Shown: piece after piece, positions 27,984 through 37,433 of the stretch
Layout of the letters: each line of letters starts with the position of its first letter
How positions within the stretch are numbered: the first letter of the stretch is position 1
NCBI RefSeq assembly: GCF_020966775.1
Contig: NZ_JAJKFV010000029.1
Span: 1,047,001 to 1,111,000, forward strand
From: Rhodopirellula halodulae
Lineage (GTDB): Bacteria > Planctomycetota > Planctomycetia > Pirellulales > Pirellulaceae
Reading direction: 5' to 3'
DNA length: 64,000 nt
Notes under the pieces: generated by a model
Database searches by the model: none
What the model was told of the DNA's origin: nothing
What the model saw: the letters and a program-made list of their open reading frames with translations, nothing else
Program-made: the position numbers and the translations under genes

Positions 27984-28622
27984 ATGAAAACTCAATTGCC
28001 AACCACACGTGCGGCAATCGCGTGGATGCTGATGCTCGGATCTGCGGGAGGAGCATTTTCGACTCTGGCGGTTTCGGCTGATGAAGCTTCGCAAGAGACG
28101 ACGCAGGAAGAGCGTACCGCAACGGCGCGTTCGATCATCGAACAACGCCGCGCCGCGATGCGAGGTGATGCGAACGGACGCGAGAAAGTCGAAATTCGCA
28201 AAAGCAGCCCGGCTGATCTGGCCAAAGGCGACATCACGTTTGACGACTTAACGTTTGAAATTCAGAAGGGCGAGGTTTTCGACAAAGAAAAGTTGACCAA
28301 GGAAATCAAATTCCTGGATGGTCGCAACGTTCGCCTGCGTGGCTACATGCTGCCAAGCACGTTGTACAAAGAAACAGACATCGATCAGTTTGTACTGGTA
28401 CGTGACAACCAGGAATGCTGTTTTGGTCCCGGGGCCGCGTTGTTTGACTGCGTCATGATCGAGATGCAGCCGGGGCGCACAACGGACTTTGTTCCACGTC
28501 CGGTTACGGTGGAAGGAAAGTTTGTTTTGGATACCAAGACGTACCGCTACCCCGGCGGAAAAGGCCCTGACGGTGCATCGCACTTGGCAATTTTCCGCAT
28601 TGAAGGGCTGCGTGTTCGATGA
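27984..28622 (+). CDS. secreted DUF3299-like protein
   Basis: 212 residues from the ATG at 27984; in-frame GTG (27918) and ATG (27969) codons lie upstream, but the chosen start gives a clean signal peptide (MKTQLPTTRAAIAW, hydrophobic core, AVSADE). A charged helical linker (TARSIIEQRRAAMRG) precedes the domain: ITFDDLTFEIQKGE, VRLRGYMLPSTLY, QFVLVRDNQECCFGPG, VMIEMQPG, VEGKFVL. It shares the QFVLV…CCFG core with the gene just upstream. The stop overlaps the peptidase T start as ATGA, so expression is coupled. Role unknown; a lipoprotein-like or trafficking function has been suggested for DUF3299 only by position, and I cannot support it here. Confidence 0.78.
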   Translation: MKTQLPTTRAAIAWMLMLGSAGGAFSTLAVSADEASQETTQEERTATARSIIEQRRAAMRGDANGREKVEIRKSSPADLAKGDITFDDLTFEIQKGEVFDKEKLTKEIKFLDGRNVRLRGYMLPSTLYKETDIDQFVLVRDNQECCFGPGAALFDCVMIEMQPGRTTDFVPRPVTVEGKFVLDTKTYRYPGGKGPDGASHLAIFRIEGLRVR

Positions 28623-29857
28623 TTCAGACGGATCGATTGCTCGAGCGTTTCCTACGTTACGTCAAAATCAATACAGCAGCGGATCCGCAATCCGCAGCCT
28701 ACCCCAGTTCAGAACGACAACGCGAATTGGCAAGTTTGTTGGCCGAAGAACTGCGTGCGATGGGTTTGGACGATGTCTCGATGGATGAACACGCGGTCGT
28801 CATCGCGACGGTGCCGGCAACGGTCGAAGGGAATCTGCCCACGGTCGCCTTGGTAGCTCACATGGATACCTCGCCCGAGGCACCCAGTGAATCGGTCAAT
28901 CCTCAGGTCGTGCAATCTTACCCGGGAGGCGATTTGCCGTTGCCGCACGGGAACTCGATCACCGTGGACGGCTGTCCCGATTTGAAGGACATGGTCGGAC
29001 AAACGTTGGTGACGACGGATGGTTCAACGCTGCTAGGTGGTGACGACAAAGCCGGTGTCGCGATCATCATGGAATTGGCGCAAACGCTGGTCGAGAATCC
29101 ATCGCTCGCGCACGGTCCGGTTCGCGTGGTGATGACCTGCGACGAGGAAGTGGGACGTGGAACCGAAAAGCTTGATTTGGAGCGACTCGACGCGACGGTG
29201 GCTTACACGATTGATGGGGGCGGGCATGGTGTGATCGATGTCGAAACCTTTTCGGCCGATGCCATGACGTTGATTTTTCAAGGTCACAACATTCATCCCG
29301 CCATCGCAAAGGGGCGGATGGTTAACTCGCTTCGTGCCGCGAGTGATTTCGCGGCGTCACTTCCGCGGGACAATCAGACTCCGGAAACCACAGACGGGCG
29401 TGAAGGATTCATTCACTTGCACGATATCGTCGGCGGTGTGGGGCAAACTCGCGTGGAGTTGATTCTTCGGTCCTTTGATAGCGAGCAATTGGACACCTAT
29501 TCCGAGACCGTCACCAAACTGGCTCACGATGCGGTGGCCGCGTGGCCTGGAATGAAAGTGGACATCACCCGGCGTCGGCAATATCGCAACCTAGGTGATG
29601 GATTGGCGAAGTTGCCAGAATCGATCTCGTTGGCGGAAGAGGCGTTCACGAAGATCGGTGTTGATTCGAAACAAGCGATCATTCGCGGCGGGACGGACGG
29701 AAGCCAACTGACCGAGATGGGGCTGCCGACTCCTAATCTTTCTAGCGGGCAACACAACATCCACAGCGTGTTGGAATTCGCGAATTTGGATGAGATGGTT
29801 TTGGCGACGAAGCATTTGGTCGAACTGCTGCAACTGTGGAGCGAGAAACGTTGCTGA
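28619..29857 (+). CDS. pepT: peptidase T (M20B tripeptidase)
   Basis: 412 residues, close to the usual length of PepT. Cytoplasmic zinc aminotripeptidase that releases the N-terminal residue of tripeptides. Visible motifs: VAHMDTSP (zinc ligands His81 and Asp83), LLGGDDKAGVA (bridging Asp near 141-142), CDEEVGRG (Glu175/176, general base and zinc ligand), HPAIAKGRMVN, and RGGTDGS with GQHNIHS near the C-terminus carrying the last ligand. The start overlaps the secreted DUF3299-like gene as ATGA. It converges on the lipase-like gene with only 19 bases between them. Confidence 0.93.
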   Translation: MIQTDRLLERFLRYVKINTAADPQSAAYPSSERQRELASLLAEELRAMGLDDVSMDEHAVVIATVPATVEGNLPTVALVAHMDTSPEAPSESVNPQVVQSYPGGDLPLPHGNSITVDGCPDLKDMVGQTLVTTDGSTLLGGDDKAGVAIIMELAQTLVENPSLAHGPVRVVMTCDEEVGRGTEKLDLERLDATVAYTIDGGGHGVIDVETFSADAMTLIFQGHNIHPAIAKGRMVNSLRAASDFAASLPRDNQTPETTDGREGFIHLHDIVGGVGQTRVELILRSFDSEQLDTYSETVTKLAHDAVAAWPGMKVDITRRRQYRNLGDGLAKLPESISLAEEAFTKIGVDSKQAIIRGGTDGSQLTEMGLPTPNLSSGQHNIHSVLEFANLDEMVLATKHLVELLQLWSEKRC

Positions 29858-29876
29858 GCCAAATGAGTTGATTGGT

Positions 29877-30893
29877 TCAGTGTTGCTCGACGAAATGGAT
29901 CGTCCACGATTGGACGTCCGGTTCATCCATCAAGAACGAGTGGAGCACAGGGACTTCGTGAACCGTTTCGGCACCGTTGAGCTTGGCTTCTTCCAAGCTG
30001 ACAACAAAGTCGCCCTTGCCATCCACCAACGGATTCGCGACCGGTGTTTTCACGTTGCCCGCCACGATCGCGAATGGAAAGTCGGGCGTTGCCAATTTGG
30101 ATTCGACTTCCACCCAGCGTGAACCCAATTCCATGGCTCCAGGGCCGGCCACCAAGCCGAACACACCGGTTGGTCCCAAGCGACGAGCAATGGCGGCGCC
30201 GTGGTTGGGTGGCCCAAGCATGACCATCGAGCGAAATCGCGGCAGCAAGTTCTTAGGGTCTCCATTGGCTTGCAGATCGCCGATCAGATGACGCGTCACG
30301 ATGTTGCCCATGCTGTGACCTACAAAGGCGAATTCGGCTTCGGGGGATTGGCTCTCGAGGACTTCTCTCAGTGCTGTTGCTGACTCGGCGAGCGATCCAC
30401 GAGTGCTGGCGTAACCAAATCGGATGGTCTGGTCGAAGCCAGCGTCATGGAATTGAGATTCCAGTGACTTCATGCAGTGGTCCGTTCGCATCAATCCGTG
30501 CAGCAGAACAACCACGGGCCGATCGCTCGGGGCGGGAGCGGCGGGTTCAATCGCGTCGAGGGCGGTTTGCACGTCGCTGCGGCTTCCCCAAGCTCGGCGG
30601 ACATTCTTTGGGTCCAACAGTCGCCAGTGCTTGGTCAGTGCGTTTTGTTGAATTCGGTATCCTCGACGGTGCAAGTGATCGGTCCAAAGCTGAGCCCCAC
30701 CCATGGTGGGAAGCGGGACGTTGATGTTCTGTGCCATGGTCGTGCTCGTAGAAAATCCGGTCCATCGATGCAGCCCAGCAATCCCGAACACCGTCAGTGC
30801 ACCGGCCACTGCGACTCGGCGAGTCTTTTGACTCGTCAACCACTTTTTGATCGTTGTTTTAGCGTACAGCGAAGTTCGTTGAAGGAAATTCAT
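29877..30893 (-). CDS. lipase-like alpha/beta hydrolase, membrane-anchored
   Basis: 338 residues from the ATG at 30893; an in-frame TTG at 31016 would add 41 polar residues and looks less likely. An N-terminal membrane segment (RVAVAGALTVFGIAG, about 27-41) is followed by an alpha/beta hydrolase: VVLLHGLMRTDHC (oxyanion region) and VGHSMGNIV with the nucleophile Ser in GHSMG, then MLGPPNHGAA. Such PGAP1/lipase-like proteins act on lipids or esters; the substrate is unknown. It is the last gene of the HtrA-type cluster, 133 bases after the second pseudoprotease, and converges on pepT. Confidence 0.82.
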   Translation of the reverse strand: MNFLQRTSLYAKTTIKKWLTSQKTRRVAVAGALTVFGIAGLHRWTGFSTSTTMAQNINVPLPTMGGAQLWTDHLHRRGYRIQQNALTKHWRLLDPKNVRRAWGSRSDVQTALDAIEPAAPAPSDRPVVVLLHGLMRTDHCMKSLESQFHDAGFDQTIRFGYASTRGSLAESATALREVLESQSPEAEFAFVGHSMGNIVTRHLIGDLQANGDPKNLLPRFRSMVMLGPPNHGAAIARRLGPTGVFGLVAGPGAMELGSRWVEVESKLATPDFPFAIVAGNVKTPVANPLVDGKGDFVVSLEEAKLNGAETVHEVPVLHSFLMDEPDVQSWTIHFVEQH

Positions 30894-31026
30894 GAGAGTG
30901 TCTGGCTGAGAGAGCTGAGATTGGGCTGCTTCTAAACCAGTGACCGTCGACTCCGAATCGCTGCGCAGTGAACGGTGCTTTTTGGGGATTTTTCTTCGTC
31001 GGCTTTCACCAACCAAGACATTCGGC

Positions 31027-33171
31027 CTACATCGCCAACAGTGAACGCGTCCATTGGAGGCACAATTCGCGGTTCAAGGTGGGGCTGGTTTGCAGCGGGC
31101 ATCCGATCCGACGAAGCGTTTCTGCCCAGAACGGGACCTCCGCTTCCGGTGGAAGTGGAATCAGCACGCGGAGTAAACGCGGGGGACCATCTTTGCGAAG
31201 CCGAACTGCGGGAGGTTGCGTTTGGTTGGAAATGGCGACACCGGCAAAGACATTTTCGGTCGAAAGCGATGCTGCTAATGCCATTGAGTCGGCGGGGTTG
31301 TCTTCCTCTGACATCGTGAAGGCACCACCACCAATCAGGGCAACGGAAGAGGCATTGGAATCAAAACGCTTCAACGAAGCGGCGGTTAGTTTGGAAATCG
31401 CATCGATCTCGGTCGGACGCCATTGTTCATCCGATTCACTGCAGATCACGCAAACCGCGACGGATCTCTGGCGAGTGATTTCTTTCCATGATTCGAGTAT
31501 TTTGGCCGGATCGCGATCTTTGGGTGGCACCAACAAAACCGCCAAAGGCACGGCGGCGTTTTCGGACGAGTCAGCCGCGTCGGCGTCAACGGTTCGTTTC
31601 GGGAACCAGAGTGCAGCTGCGTTGGTGATGTCGGGCAGCTGCAGCGTTTCTGTCTCCCAGGTTTCGGTCGCATCGGAGGTCTGCTTTTCCAGTTGCAGCC
31701 GTGTCAAGGATCCGTCGAGCAAGATTGGTTTTACATCGACCGTCTTGGTTTCGCCTTCGCGAAGAAGTTGGAAGTTGATTGGTTGGTCAGGCTCTGACGC
31801 CCACACACGTTGACGGAGCGTGCTGAGGTCGTTGATCGCGGATCCATCCATCTCGAGCAAGGTGTCGTTCGTTTGGAAAATTCCATCGGCCGGAGATCCC
31901 TTTAGCGTTCCGGTCACGACGACCTCGACCGTACTCACGCTACTAGGTTCCGAATCGGAGTCGGCGGTCGAAGCTTCGGGAATCTCGTCAGCGGCGGCCT
32001 TTTCGGTCGCCAGCAAGCCAATGAACTGAGGCTGCAGCGGAGGAATCGAAGCGATCATGGTGGCTTGCGTCGTTTGGACTTCGCCCTCACGTTCATATTC
32101 AATCGTGATCTCTTCGCCGGCATCAAAGGGACCAAGTGCCAGTTTGATTTCTTGACGACGGCGGACGGGCTTTCCACCGATACTCTTCAACACATCGCCA
32201 ACCCGCAAACCGGCTTTGTCAGCAGGCGAACGTTTGCGGACAACGCTGAGCCGGGTTCCGTCGGCGTACGGATCGGAACCTGCGATCACGAAGCCGAGGA
32301 CTCCGGGCTGGATCGTTTCACCGTTTTTCAATCGATCGAGTTTCGTTGAAATGATGCTGCTGGGAACTGCGAAAGCGATGCCCGAGTCGTACCAAGCCGT
32401 TGGGTCTTCCGCCCCGCCTTCGCCGACCGCCGGAATCACTACGCCGCGGAATCGCCCTTTCAAGTCCAACAGTGGACCGCCGTAGAAGGCTGGTGAAATC
32501 CTGGCGTCCGTTTGCAGCGACGTGCCGTCCAAACGACCGGTGGCAGACAGAATTCCCGTGCTGACCATCGGCGTGTTCGACTCGCCGTATCTGGCAACGG
32601 CGATCAAAGTCTCGCCAATGCGATCTTCGGTCGGTTCGGAATTCGCGAAAGTTACAGGTGTCCACGACGCATCCGTTGCTGCAACTTTCAGCAGCACGAG
32701 GTCACGGTGTTCATCTCGCGCGACAATCGAAGCTGGGTAACGTTGTCCATCCGGAGCGATCACGATGATGCTGGCAGAATTGCTCTTCGTCACCCACGAC
32801 GAGGCAAGGATGTGTCCATCCGCATCGACCACGACGCCGGACGTCGGGGCGTCTTGACGGACTTCTCCATCAGCCTGCATCACGCCGATTACCTCAATGG
32901 TCACGACCGAGTTCAGCGTTTCGCTCGCGATTTTCCGGACCGCTTTCGCGAGAGTGCGTTGGTACTGAGACGCGGTTGGATCTTGCGTGAACGCGGCAGG
33001 GGAAAACAGCGGCAAAATGCAGCATAGGAGTAGCACTCTCGTTGTAAAGCGGCTGAGCCACTCGTCTTTCAATCGCTGGCGAACAAGCTGAGATTGCTCA
33101 GAGGCGATGGGATCGTTCTGCATGCGAGATGAACAACAGAAATGTGCGTTGGTTGTGGAAATCAATCTCAT
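31027..33171 (-). CDS. HtrA-like PDZ pseudoprotease (His and Ser lost)
   Basis: 714 residues. A signal peptide lies at about 40-62 (TRVLLLCCILPLFSPAAFTQ). The trypsin-like region keeps the S1C framework, for example GHILASSWV, HRDLVLLKV and RISPAFYGGPLL, but the catalytic His position is Trp126 and the catalytic Ser position is Tyr230 (family pattern NPGNSGGPL); Asp157 remains. Two PDZ-like domains follow (GSDPYADGTRLSVVRKRSPADKAGLRVGDVLKSIGG and GTLKGSPADGIFQTNDTLLEMDG), then a C-terminal extension of about 200 residues of unknown fold. It is probably a scaffold or regulatory partner of the active protease at 34220-36112. Start overlaps the preceding gene as ATGA. Confidence 0.85.
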   Translation of the reverse strand: MRLISTTNAHFCCSSRMQNDPIASEQSQLVRQRLKDEWLSRFTTRVLLLCCILPLFSPAAFTQDPTASQYQRTLAKAVRKIASETLNSVVTIEVIGVMQADGEVRQDAPTSGVVVDADGHILASSWVTKSNSASIIVIAPDGQRYPASIVARDEHRDLVLLKVAATDASWTPVTFANSEPTEDRIGETLIAVARYGESNTPMVSTGILSATGRLDGTSLQTDARISPAFYGGPLLDLKGRFRGVVIPAVGEGGAEDPTAWYDSGIAFAVPSSIISTKLDRLKNGETIQPGVLGFVIAGSDPYADGTRLSVVRKRSPADKAGLRVGDVLKSIGGKPVRRRQEIKLALGPFDAGEEITIEYEREGEVQTTQATMIASIPPLQPQFIGLLATEKAAADEIPEASTADSDSEPSSVSTVEVVVTGTLKGSPADGIFQTNDTLLEMDGSAINDLSTLRQRVWASEPDQPINFQLLREGETKTVDVKPILLDGSLTRLQLEKQTSDATETWETETLQLPDITNAAALWFPKRTVDADAADSSENAAVPLAVLLVPPKDRDPAKILESWKEITRQRSVAVCVICSESDEQWRPTEIDAISKLTAASLKRFDSNASSVALIGGGAFTMSEEDNPADSMALAASLSTENVFAGVAISNQTQPPAVRLRKDGPPRLLRVLIPLPPEAEVPFWAETLRRIGCPLQTSPTLNRELCLQWTRSLLAM

Positions 33172-34223
33172 GGTCGCACCACTCGCTCAAGGATCTCATT
33201 ACCGCGTTGCACGATGAGCGTGACAGAATCGCGTCGATCAATTCGCCGAAGTTGGTCACGAAGTGCACGTTGATGAGCGACTCTTCGTCCATTGATCAAA
33301 ACGATCAAGTCATCGGGACGCAGGTCCACTTTGGATGCCGATGAACCGGTCTGAATGAAGTCAATGTACGCGGGTGTGTTTTCAAGGACATCGGGAATGA
33401 GTCCAATCCCCAAACTGTCCGGCGAATGAGATTTCTCCCGAGCAAGCAGTGGATCACTCTCGTCAGGCAAGGTGGTTTTCCGCCCAGCAATGATGTCACC
33501 GATGGGTTTTTTGAGAACGCTCGCCGGGATGGCGTAGTTCAACCAGACGCCGGTTTTTCGGTCTCGCAGTTCTTTGCCTAACATCCCCAAGATCGCTCCG
33601 TTGGGATCGACCAACGCGCCGCCCGCGGCACCAGGGTTGTTGGCCACCAGATCGAGCAGCAAGACTTCTCCGCGATATGGCGTTTGGAAGGTGCCTCGTC
33701 GAGCATCCAAGTTCGTTCTTGCCGCGACACGCCCCTGCATGACGCTTGCGGTTTCATTGCCAGTGGCGATACCGAAGAGGTTGCTCACCGCCAAAACGGG
33801 ATCACCCCAATTCAGATCTTCCTGGTCAGAAAACGTGAAGAAAGGCAGCCCATCGGCCTCCACTTTCAGCACTGCCAACTCCAGTGAAGGTTCGAATCCG
33901 ACAATGGTTGATTCAAATCTGCGTCCATCGTGCAGTATCACCACAGGATCCACGTCCAAGACGTAGCTCCATGCGGTCGCGATGTGGCCCGCGGGGGAAA
34001 CCAGAAAGCCACTTTGGTAGGCTTCCAAGCCGGACAACCCGCCCGCCCCGTAGATCTTGACCATCTTCGGTTGAACTTGGTCCGAGGGTCTTGCCATTGA
34101 CGGCTGAGCATGAGCCGTGACGTGACATTGCAACGCAATCAGCAAGAAAACCATGATGAAGGGCGAGCGAACAGGGGAGAACTTGCGACGGTTGGTCGCG
34201 TTTGGTTTGGAGTTCATGCTCAT
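33168..34223 (-). CDS. HtrA-like pseudoprotease with PDZ domain (triad lost)
   Basis: 351 residues with a signal peptide (PFIMVFLLIALQCHVTAHAQ, about 21-40). The trypsin-like fold is recognisable from SGFLVSPAGHIATAWSYV, LELAVLKVE, and NNPGAAGGALVDPNG, but all three catalytic positions differ: His is Ser86, Asp is Glu115 and Ser is Ala200. A single PDZ-like domain follows (IGLIPDVLENTPAYIDFIQTG, SKVDLRPDDLIVLINGRRV). It overlaps both neighbours as ATGA and lies directly after the intact protease, so the three HtrA-like proteins are likely made together. A non-catalytic binding or regulatory role is inferred. Confidence 0.85.
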   Translation of the reverse strand: MSMNSKPNATNRRKFSPVRSPFIMVFLLIALQCHVTAHAQPSMARPSDQVQPKMVKIYGAGGLSGLEAYQSGFLVSPAGHIATAWSYVLDVDPVVILHDGRRFESTIVGFEPSLELAVLKVEADGLPFFTFSDQEDLNWGDPVLAVSNLFGIATGNETASVMQGRVAARTNLDARRGTFQTPYRGEVLLLDLVANNPGAAGGALVDPNGAILGMLGKELRDRKTGVWLNYAIPASVLKKPIGDIIAGRKTTLPDESDPLLAREKSHSPDSLGIGLIPDVLENTPAYIDFIQTGSSASKVDLRPDDLIVLINGRRVAHQRALRDQLRRIDRRDSVTLIVQRGNEILERVVRP

Positions 34224-36112
34224 GCCCCTTCGTCAGAATTGTCGGCTGAGTTTTCGTTCGATTGCATTTGCCAATCGGTGATTTCTAAGGACAAGACGGT
34301 GGTCAGTCCGTAGCGCAGTTGAAGGCGGTGCGGTAGCTGGTCTTCCTTCGATTCAAACCAAAGTTCAGCGGGGTCTGTATCCGTGCCGGCCACGGCTTCA
34401 ATGACTTCGAGTCGTCCCGTTTCTGGATGCTGTAAGAAGCGATGTTCCAAATCAGCGTGAACGGCAACGGTCACATCTCGCAGCGGTCGTTCGCCGGCCA
34501 GCGGCATGGTGCCCCAGTAGTATGTCTCACCAAATTTGTCCGGTCCCAAATTCAGCATTCGCTGCAGTGCATGCAAACATGCCAATATTCCCGCGTCACG
34601 TTGTTCATCGACGACTCGAAGCAGTTCGTCGCCGCGCGTTAAGCGTTCCGATTCGTCGCCGATTATCAGTTCATAGCCATCGTTGGAAAGCAGCAATTCA
34701 AATTTCGAAGCGGTCTGATCCGCCGTCACCGGGATGGTCTGGCCTGATAACTTCCAGCTTGATTGGCCTGCGTCTTGTCCGGGGAACTTGTTTCTCAAGC
34801 GATTGATGAAGCCATCCTGCTTCAAACGATTGTAGAAGTAGTTGGCATAGCCTTCGCGAATTTCAATGCGTTTGGCGGTCTCATCTGGAATGGGATCTCC
34901 CGCCGCATCTCGCATGACTTCTTTGCGAGCGTCTTCCTTCGTGTCTGAGGGCTCCTCGCGATCGGAATCCGGTGTCTGTTTGTTTTGCGGGTTAGGAGTG
35001 TCACCTCGTTCGCTATCGGGACCGATCGGCTTGGGCGGAGCGGGGGGCGGAGGTGGCAAAGCCGATTTCATTTTCTGAAGCAGTTCCGAGCCGCGGTGAA
35101 CGCTCGCCAATCGAACCAGGGTTTCAATGCTTTGTCCCTCTTGGCGATACGTGATGGGGATCCGCCAAGATGCGGGAAATGTTGCAAGAAGGTTTTGAAC
35201 ATCGTTTGCGGTTTGAATGACTTGTCCATCGATTTCGATGATCTCGTCGCCGTATCGAAGCCCGCGACGATAGGCGTCACTGGAACTTAAAATGTTGGTG
35301 ACACGAACGCTGCCGTCTTCGTCGGTGCCCACGGTAGCACCCAAGGTGGCGTGATCAACGATACGTCCGCTGAACAAACATCCCAAGAAGTTTTGAGCTT
35401 GGTCGCCGGATATCGCATAGCCCACGCCAACGTTCACCCGTCCGCGTTTTTCAAAGGATGCGCGTCCGATGACTCCGATCAAATCGCCCTGGTTGTCATA
35501 AAGAGGCCCACCTGAGTTTCCTGGGTTGATCGACGCATCCGTTTGAAAGCAGTTGCCGTATTCCAGCAGAGTTCCTGAGGGGTACTGGTAACGTCGAACG
35601 CCACTGATGATCCCCGCAGTGACCGTGGGTTGCAGGTTGGTCGCCAGAAGGAACGGATTGCCGATCGCGAAGCACCAATCGCCGACTTGCACTCGACGGC
35701 TTGGGACGAATTTTGCGGTCGAGAAATCGTTTCGCCCCAGCAGTTGAATGAGTGCTAAGTCGCCCACAGGATCAATGCCAACCACGACCGCGTCGTACAC
35801 CTTGCCATCCGCCAAGCCGCATCGCATGTAGGTTCCCGCGGGGCTGCTGACGTGAAAGTTGGTCAGTGCGTATCCTTCCGGCGAGATCAATACGCCGCTA
35901 CCACCACCACCGCCACCGGGGACAAAGACCATCACGGTGGACTGCTTTGCTTTGGCGATGCCTTCGACGCGAGCCGACTCGAATTCTTCGATCCATCGCT
36001 GCTCTTGTTCTGTTAACGCGTTGGAATCATCCGCTTGTGTTGCCCCGGGCAATATTGCGAGGCAAGCGATAACGATTCGCGAAAGTGCGGAACCGAAGCA
36101 GCGAAGAAGCAT
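34220..36112 (-). CDS. HtrA/DegP-type S1C serine protease with PDZ domain, intact triad
   Basis: 630 residues from the ATG at 36112; an in-frame TTG nine codons earlier is less likely because the ATG opens a good signal peptide (MLLRCFGSALSRIVIACLAILPGATQA). The triad is complete: His87 in TNFHV, Asp118 in GDLALIQL, and Ser200 in NPGNSGGPL. A PDZ domain follows (GSVRVTNILSSSDAYRRGLRYGDEIIEIDG), then a proline-rich linker (PPPPPAPPKP) and a C-terminal region of about 240 residues with no clear family. It probably acts in the periplasm on damaged or exported proteins. It is the only active member of the three HtrA-like genes here and lies 64 bases downstream of the NPCBM-like gene. Confidence 0.92.
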   Translation of the reverse strand: MLLRCFGSALSRIVIACLAILPGATQADDSNALTEQEQRWIEEFESARVEGIAKAKQSTVMVFVPGGGGGGSGVLISPEGYALTNFHVSSPAGTYMRCGLADGKVYDAVVVGIDPVGDLALIQLLGRNDFSTAKFVPSRRVQVGDWCFAIGNPFLLATNLQPTVTAGIISGVRRYQYPSGTLLEYGNCFQTDASINPGNSGGPLYDNQGDLIGVIGRASFEKRGRVNVGVGYAISGDQAQNFLGCLFSGRIVDHATLGATVGTDEDGSVRVTNILSSSDAYRRGLRYGDEIIEIDGQVIQTANDVQNLLATFPASWRIPITYRQEGQSIETLVRLASVHRGSELLQKMKSALPPPPPAPPKPIGPDSERGDTPNPQNKQTPDSDREEPSDTKEDARKEVMRDAAGDPIPDETAKRIEIREGYANYFYNRLKQDGFINRLRNKFPGQDAGQSSWKLSGQTIPVTADQTASKFELLLSNDGYELIIGDESERLTRGDELLRVVDEQRDAGILACLHALQRMLNLGPDKFGETYYWGTMPLAGERPLRDVTVAVHADLEHRFLQHPETGRLEVIEAVAGTDTDPAELWFESKEDQLPHRLQLRYGLTTVLSLEITDWQMQSNENSADNSDEGA

Positions 36113-36176
36113 GGCGAATCGTGAAGCATGAAGGATCAAAGGCGATGGCAGCGTGCCAAGTCAAAAAGGGGACTCT

Positions 36177-37433
36177 TCATTTTAACAAACGGGCACCCAA
36201 CCACTCGACACGATGTCCCAATGAATTGCCGAGGTCGCTGTCCGAGTTCGTCTCCGTTTCCGGCAACGTAGTTCGCAAGGTCACCTGACGATGATTTTCC
36301 ATCGGGAGAGCGAAACCGATGGGCTCTCGATCAGTCAGTTCCTTTGTCCAAACCACCTGGTCATCGAGCAGCACGGAGACGACCACGGGAGTGAACTCAT
36401 CCACCTCATCAGCGATGCGAACCGCCGCGACGAGTTGTTGGTAACCCTCTGGAATTCGGACCACATGTTCGGACTGAAATTGGGTAACGACGTTCTTCTC
36501 CATCGGTTCGGCACCGAACCAAGTAGATGCCAGGTCATCACCCACCAAACGGTTCACCGCGACGGAAGCACTCGAGCGAGCCACCTCGGCCTCGCTCAAG
36601 TAAAGGATGCCGCCGGAAAACTGAAGCGACATCACCTGCGACATCGGGATCGAATGCGACAGATTGGATTCGAGCGAAAATGTCAAAGCGTTGGTTTTCG
36701 AATCCCAAGCAACCGAATCCGCCAACCACTCCGAGCCCCATTGATCATTGACGCGGATCGACTTTTGAGGCCGATCCCCCGGGGTGTTTGAGAAGATGAC
36801 TCCCTCAAGTTTCGACAGGGGAGCTTCTACCACATTGCCGCCCAAATCGAACGAAACGGATTCACGGGTGATGCCGAGAATGGTTCCTTCAATCGCGTCG
36901 AGCGAGTCGCCCTCGCGGCGGATCACCAAACGGTCTCGTCGTTGCGGTTCTTCGATCAATCCCATCCACGTCGGATCGGTACCAGGGCTGGCGGCTCGGA
37001 ATCGAACGGAACGAACGGTTTTGATTGGAACCGAAAGTTCCGGCTGACCAACCGACCGGATCAAGAGCGATTCGGATTCCATGGAAGCAACGGCGGCTGC
37101 AATCACAGATCCGCCAGCAAGTGACACTCGGGTGGGAGGGCTGGTCCGGGCGATGGTGTCGAGCTGGATGCTCGCGAGTTCGGTGAGCTCCAGTGAGAGT
37201 GCATTGTCTCCGGAAAGGCCGACTTCCACTTTCGAACCTGAAAGCTGTTGCAACTGTCCTGACTGAGTGTCCCCTTCGATCGTCTCAATTTGGACATTGA
37301 GGCCGGATTGTTGGTTGGAGCGGTTTTCTTGAGCTTGAACGAGCGAGTGTTGCCACGACGCGTTCAGCATGATCCACGTAACTGCAATCGTGATCAGAGT
37401 TTGAACGTGCAGGTGCCGAAGCGTGCGATTCAT
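36177..37433 (-). CDS. secreted protein with C-terminal NPCBM-like domain
   Basis: 418 residues from the ATG at 37433. The frame is open 121 codons further upstream, but that part is basic, compositionally odd and overlaps the divergent zinc-ribbon gene, so the downstream ATG with a signal peptide (TLITIAVTWIMLNASWQHSLVQAQ) is preferred. The middle is rich in short beta segments (LRGG-like turns, VRSVRF, EGVIFSN). The last 130 residues resemble an NPCBM-type carbohydrate-binding fold, ending in GHRVEWLGARLLK. It is the first gene of the HtrA-type cluster and may present or sense sugars at the cell surface; this is inference. Confidence 0.72.
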   Translation of the reverse strand: MNRTLRHLHVQTLITIAVTWIMLNASWQHSLVQAQENRSNQQSGLNVQIETIEGDTQSGQLQQLSGSKVEVGLSGDNALSLELTELASIQLDTIARTSPPTRVSLAGGSVIAAAVASMESESLLIRSVGQPELSVPIKTVRSVRFRAASPGTDPTWMGLIEEPQRRDRLVIRREGDSLDAIEGTILGITRESVSFDLGGNVVEAPLSKLEGVIFSNTPGDRPQKSIRVNDQWGSEWLADSVAWDSKTNALTFSLESNLSHSIPMSQVMSLQFSGGILYLSEAEVARSSASVAVNRLVGDDLASTWFGAEPMEKNVVTQFQSEHVVRIPEGYQQLVAAVRIADEVDEFTPVVVSVLLDDQVVWTKELTDREPIGFALPMENHRQVTLRTTLPETETNSDSDLGNSLGHRVEWLGARLLK

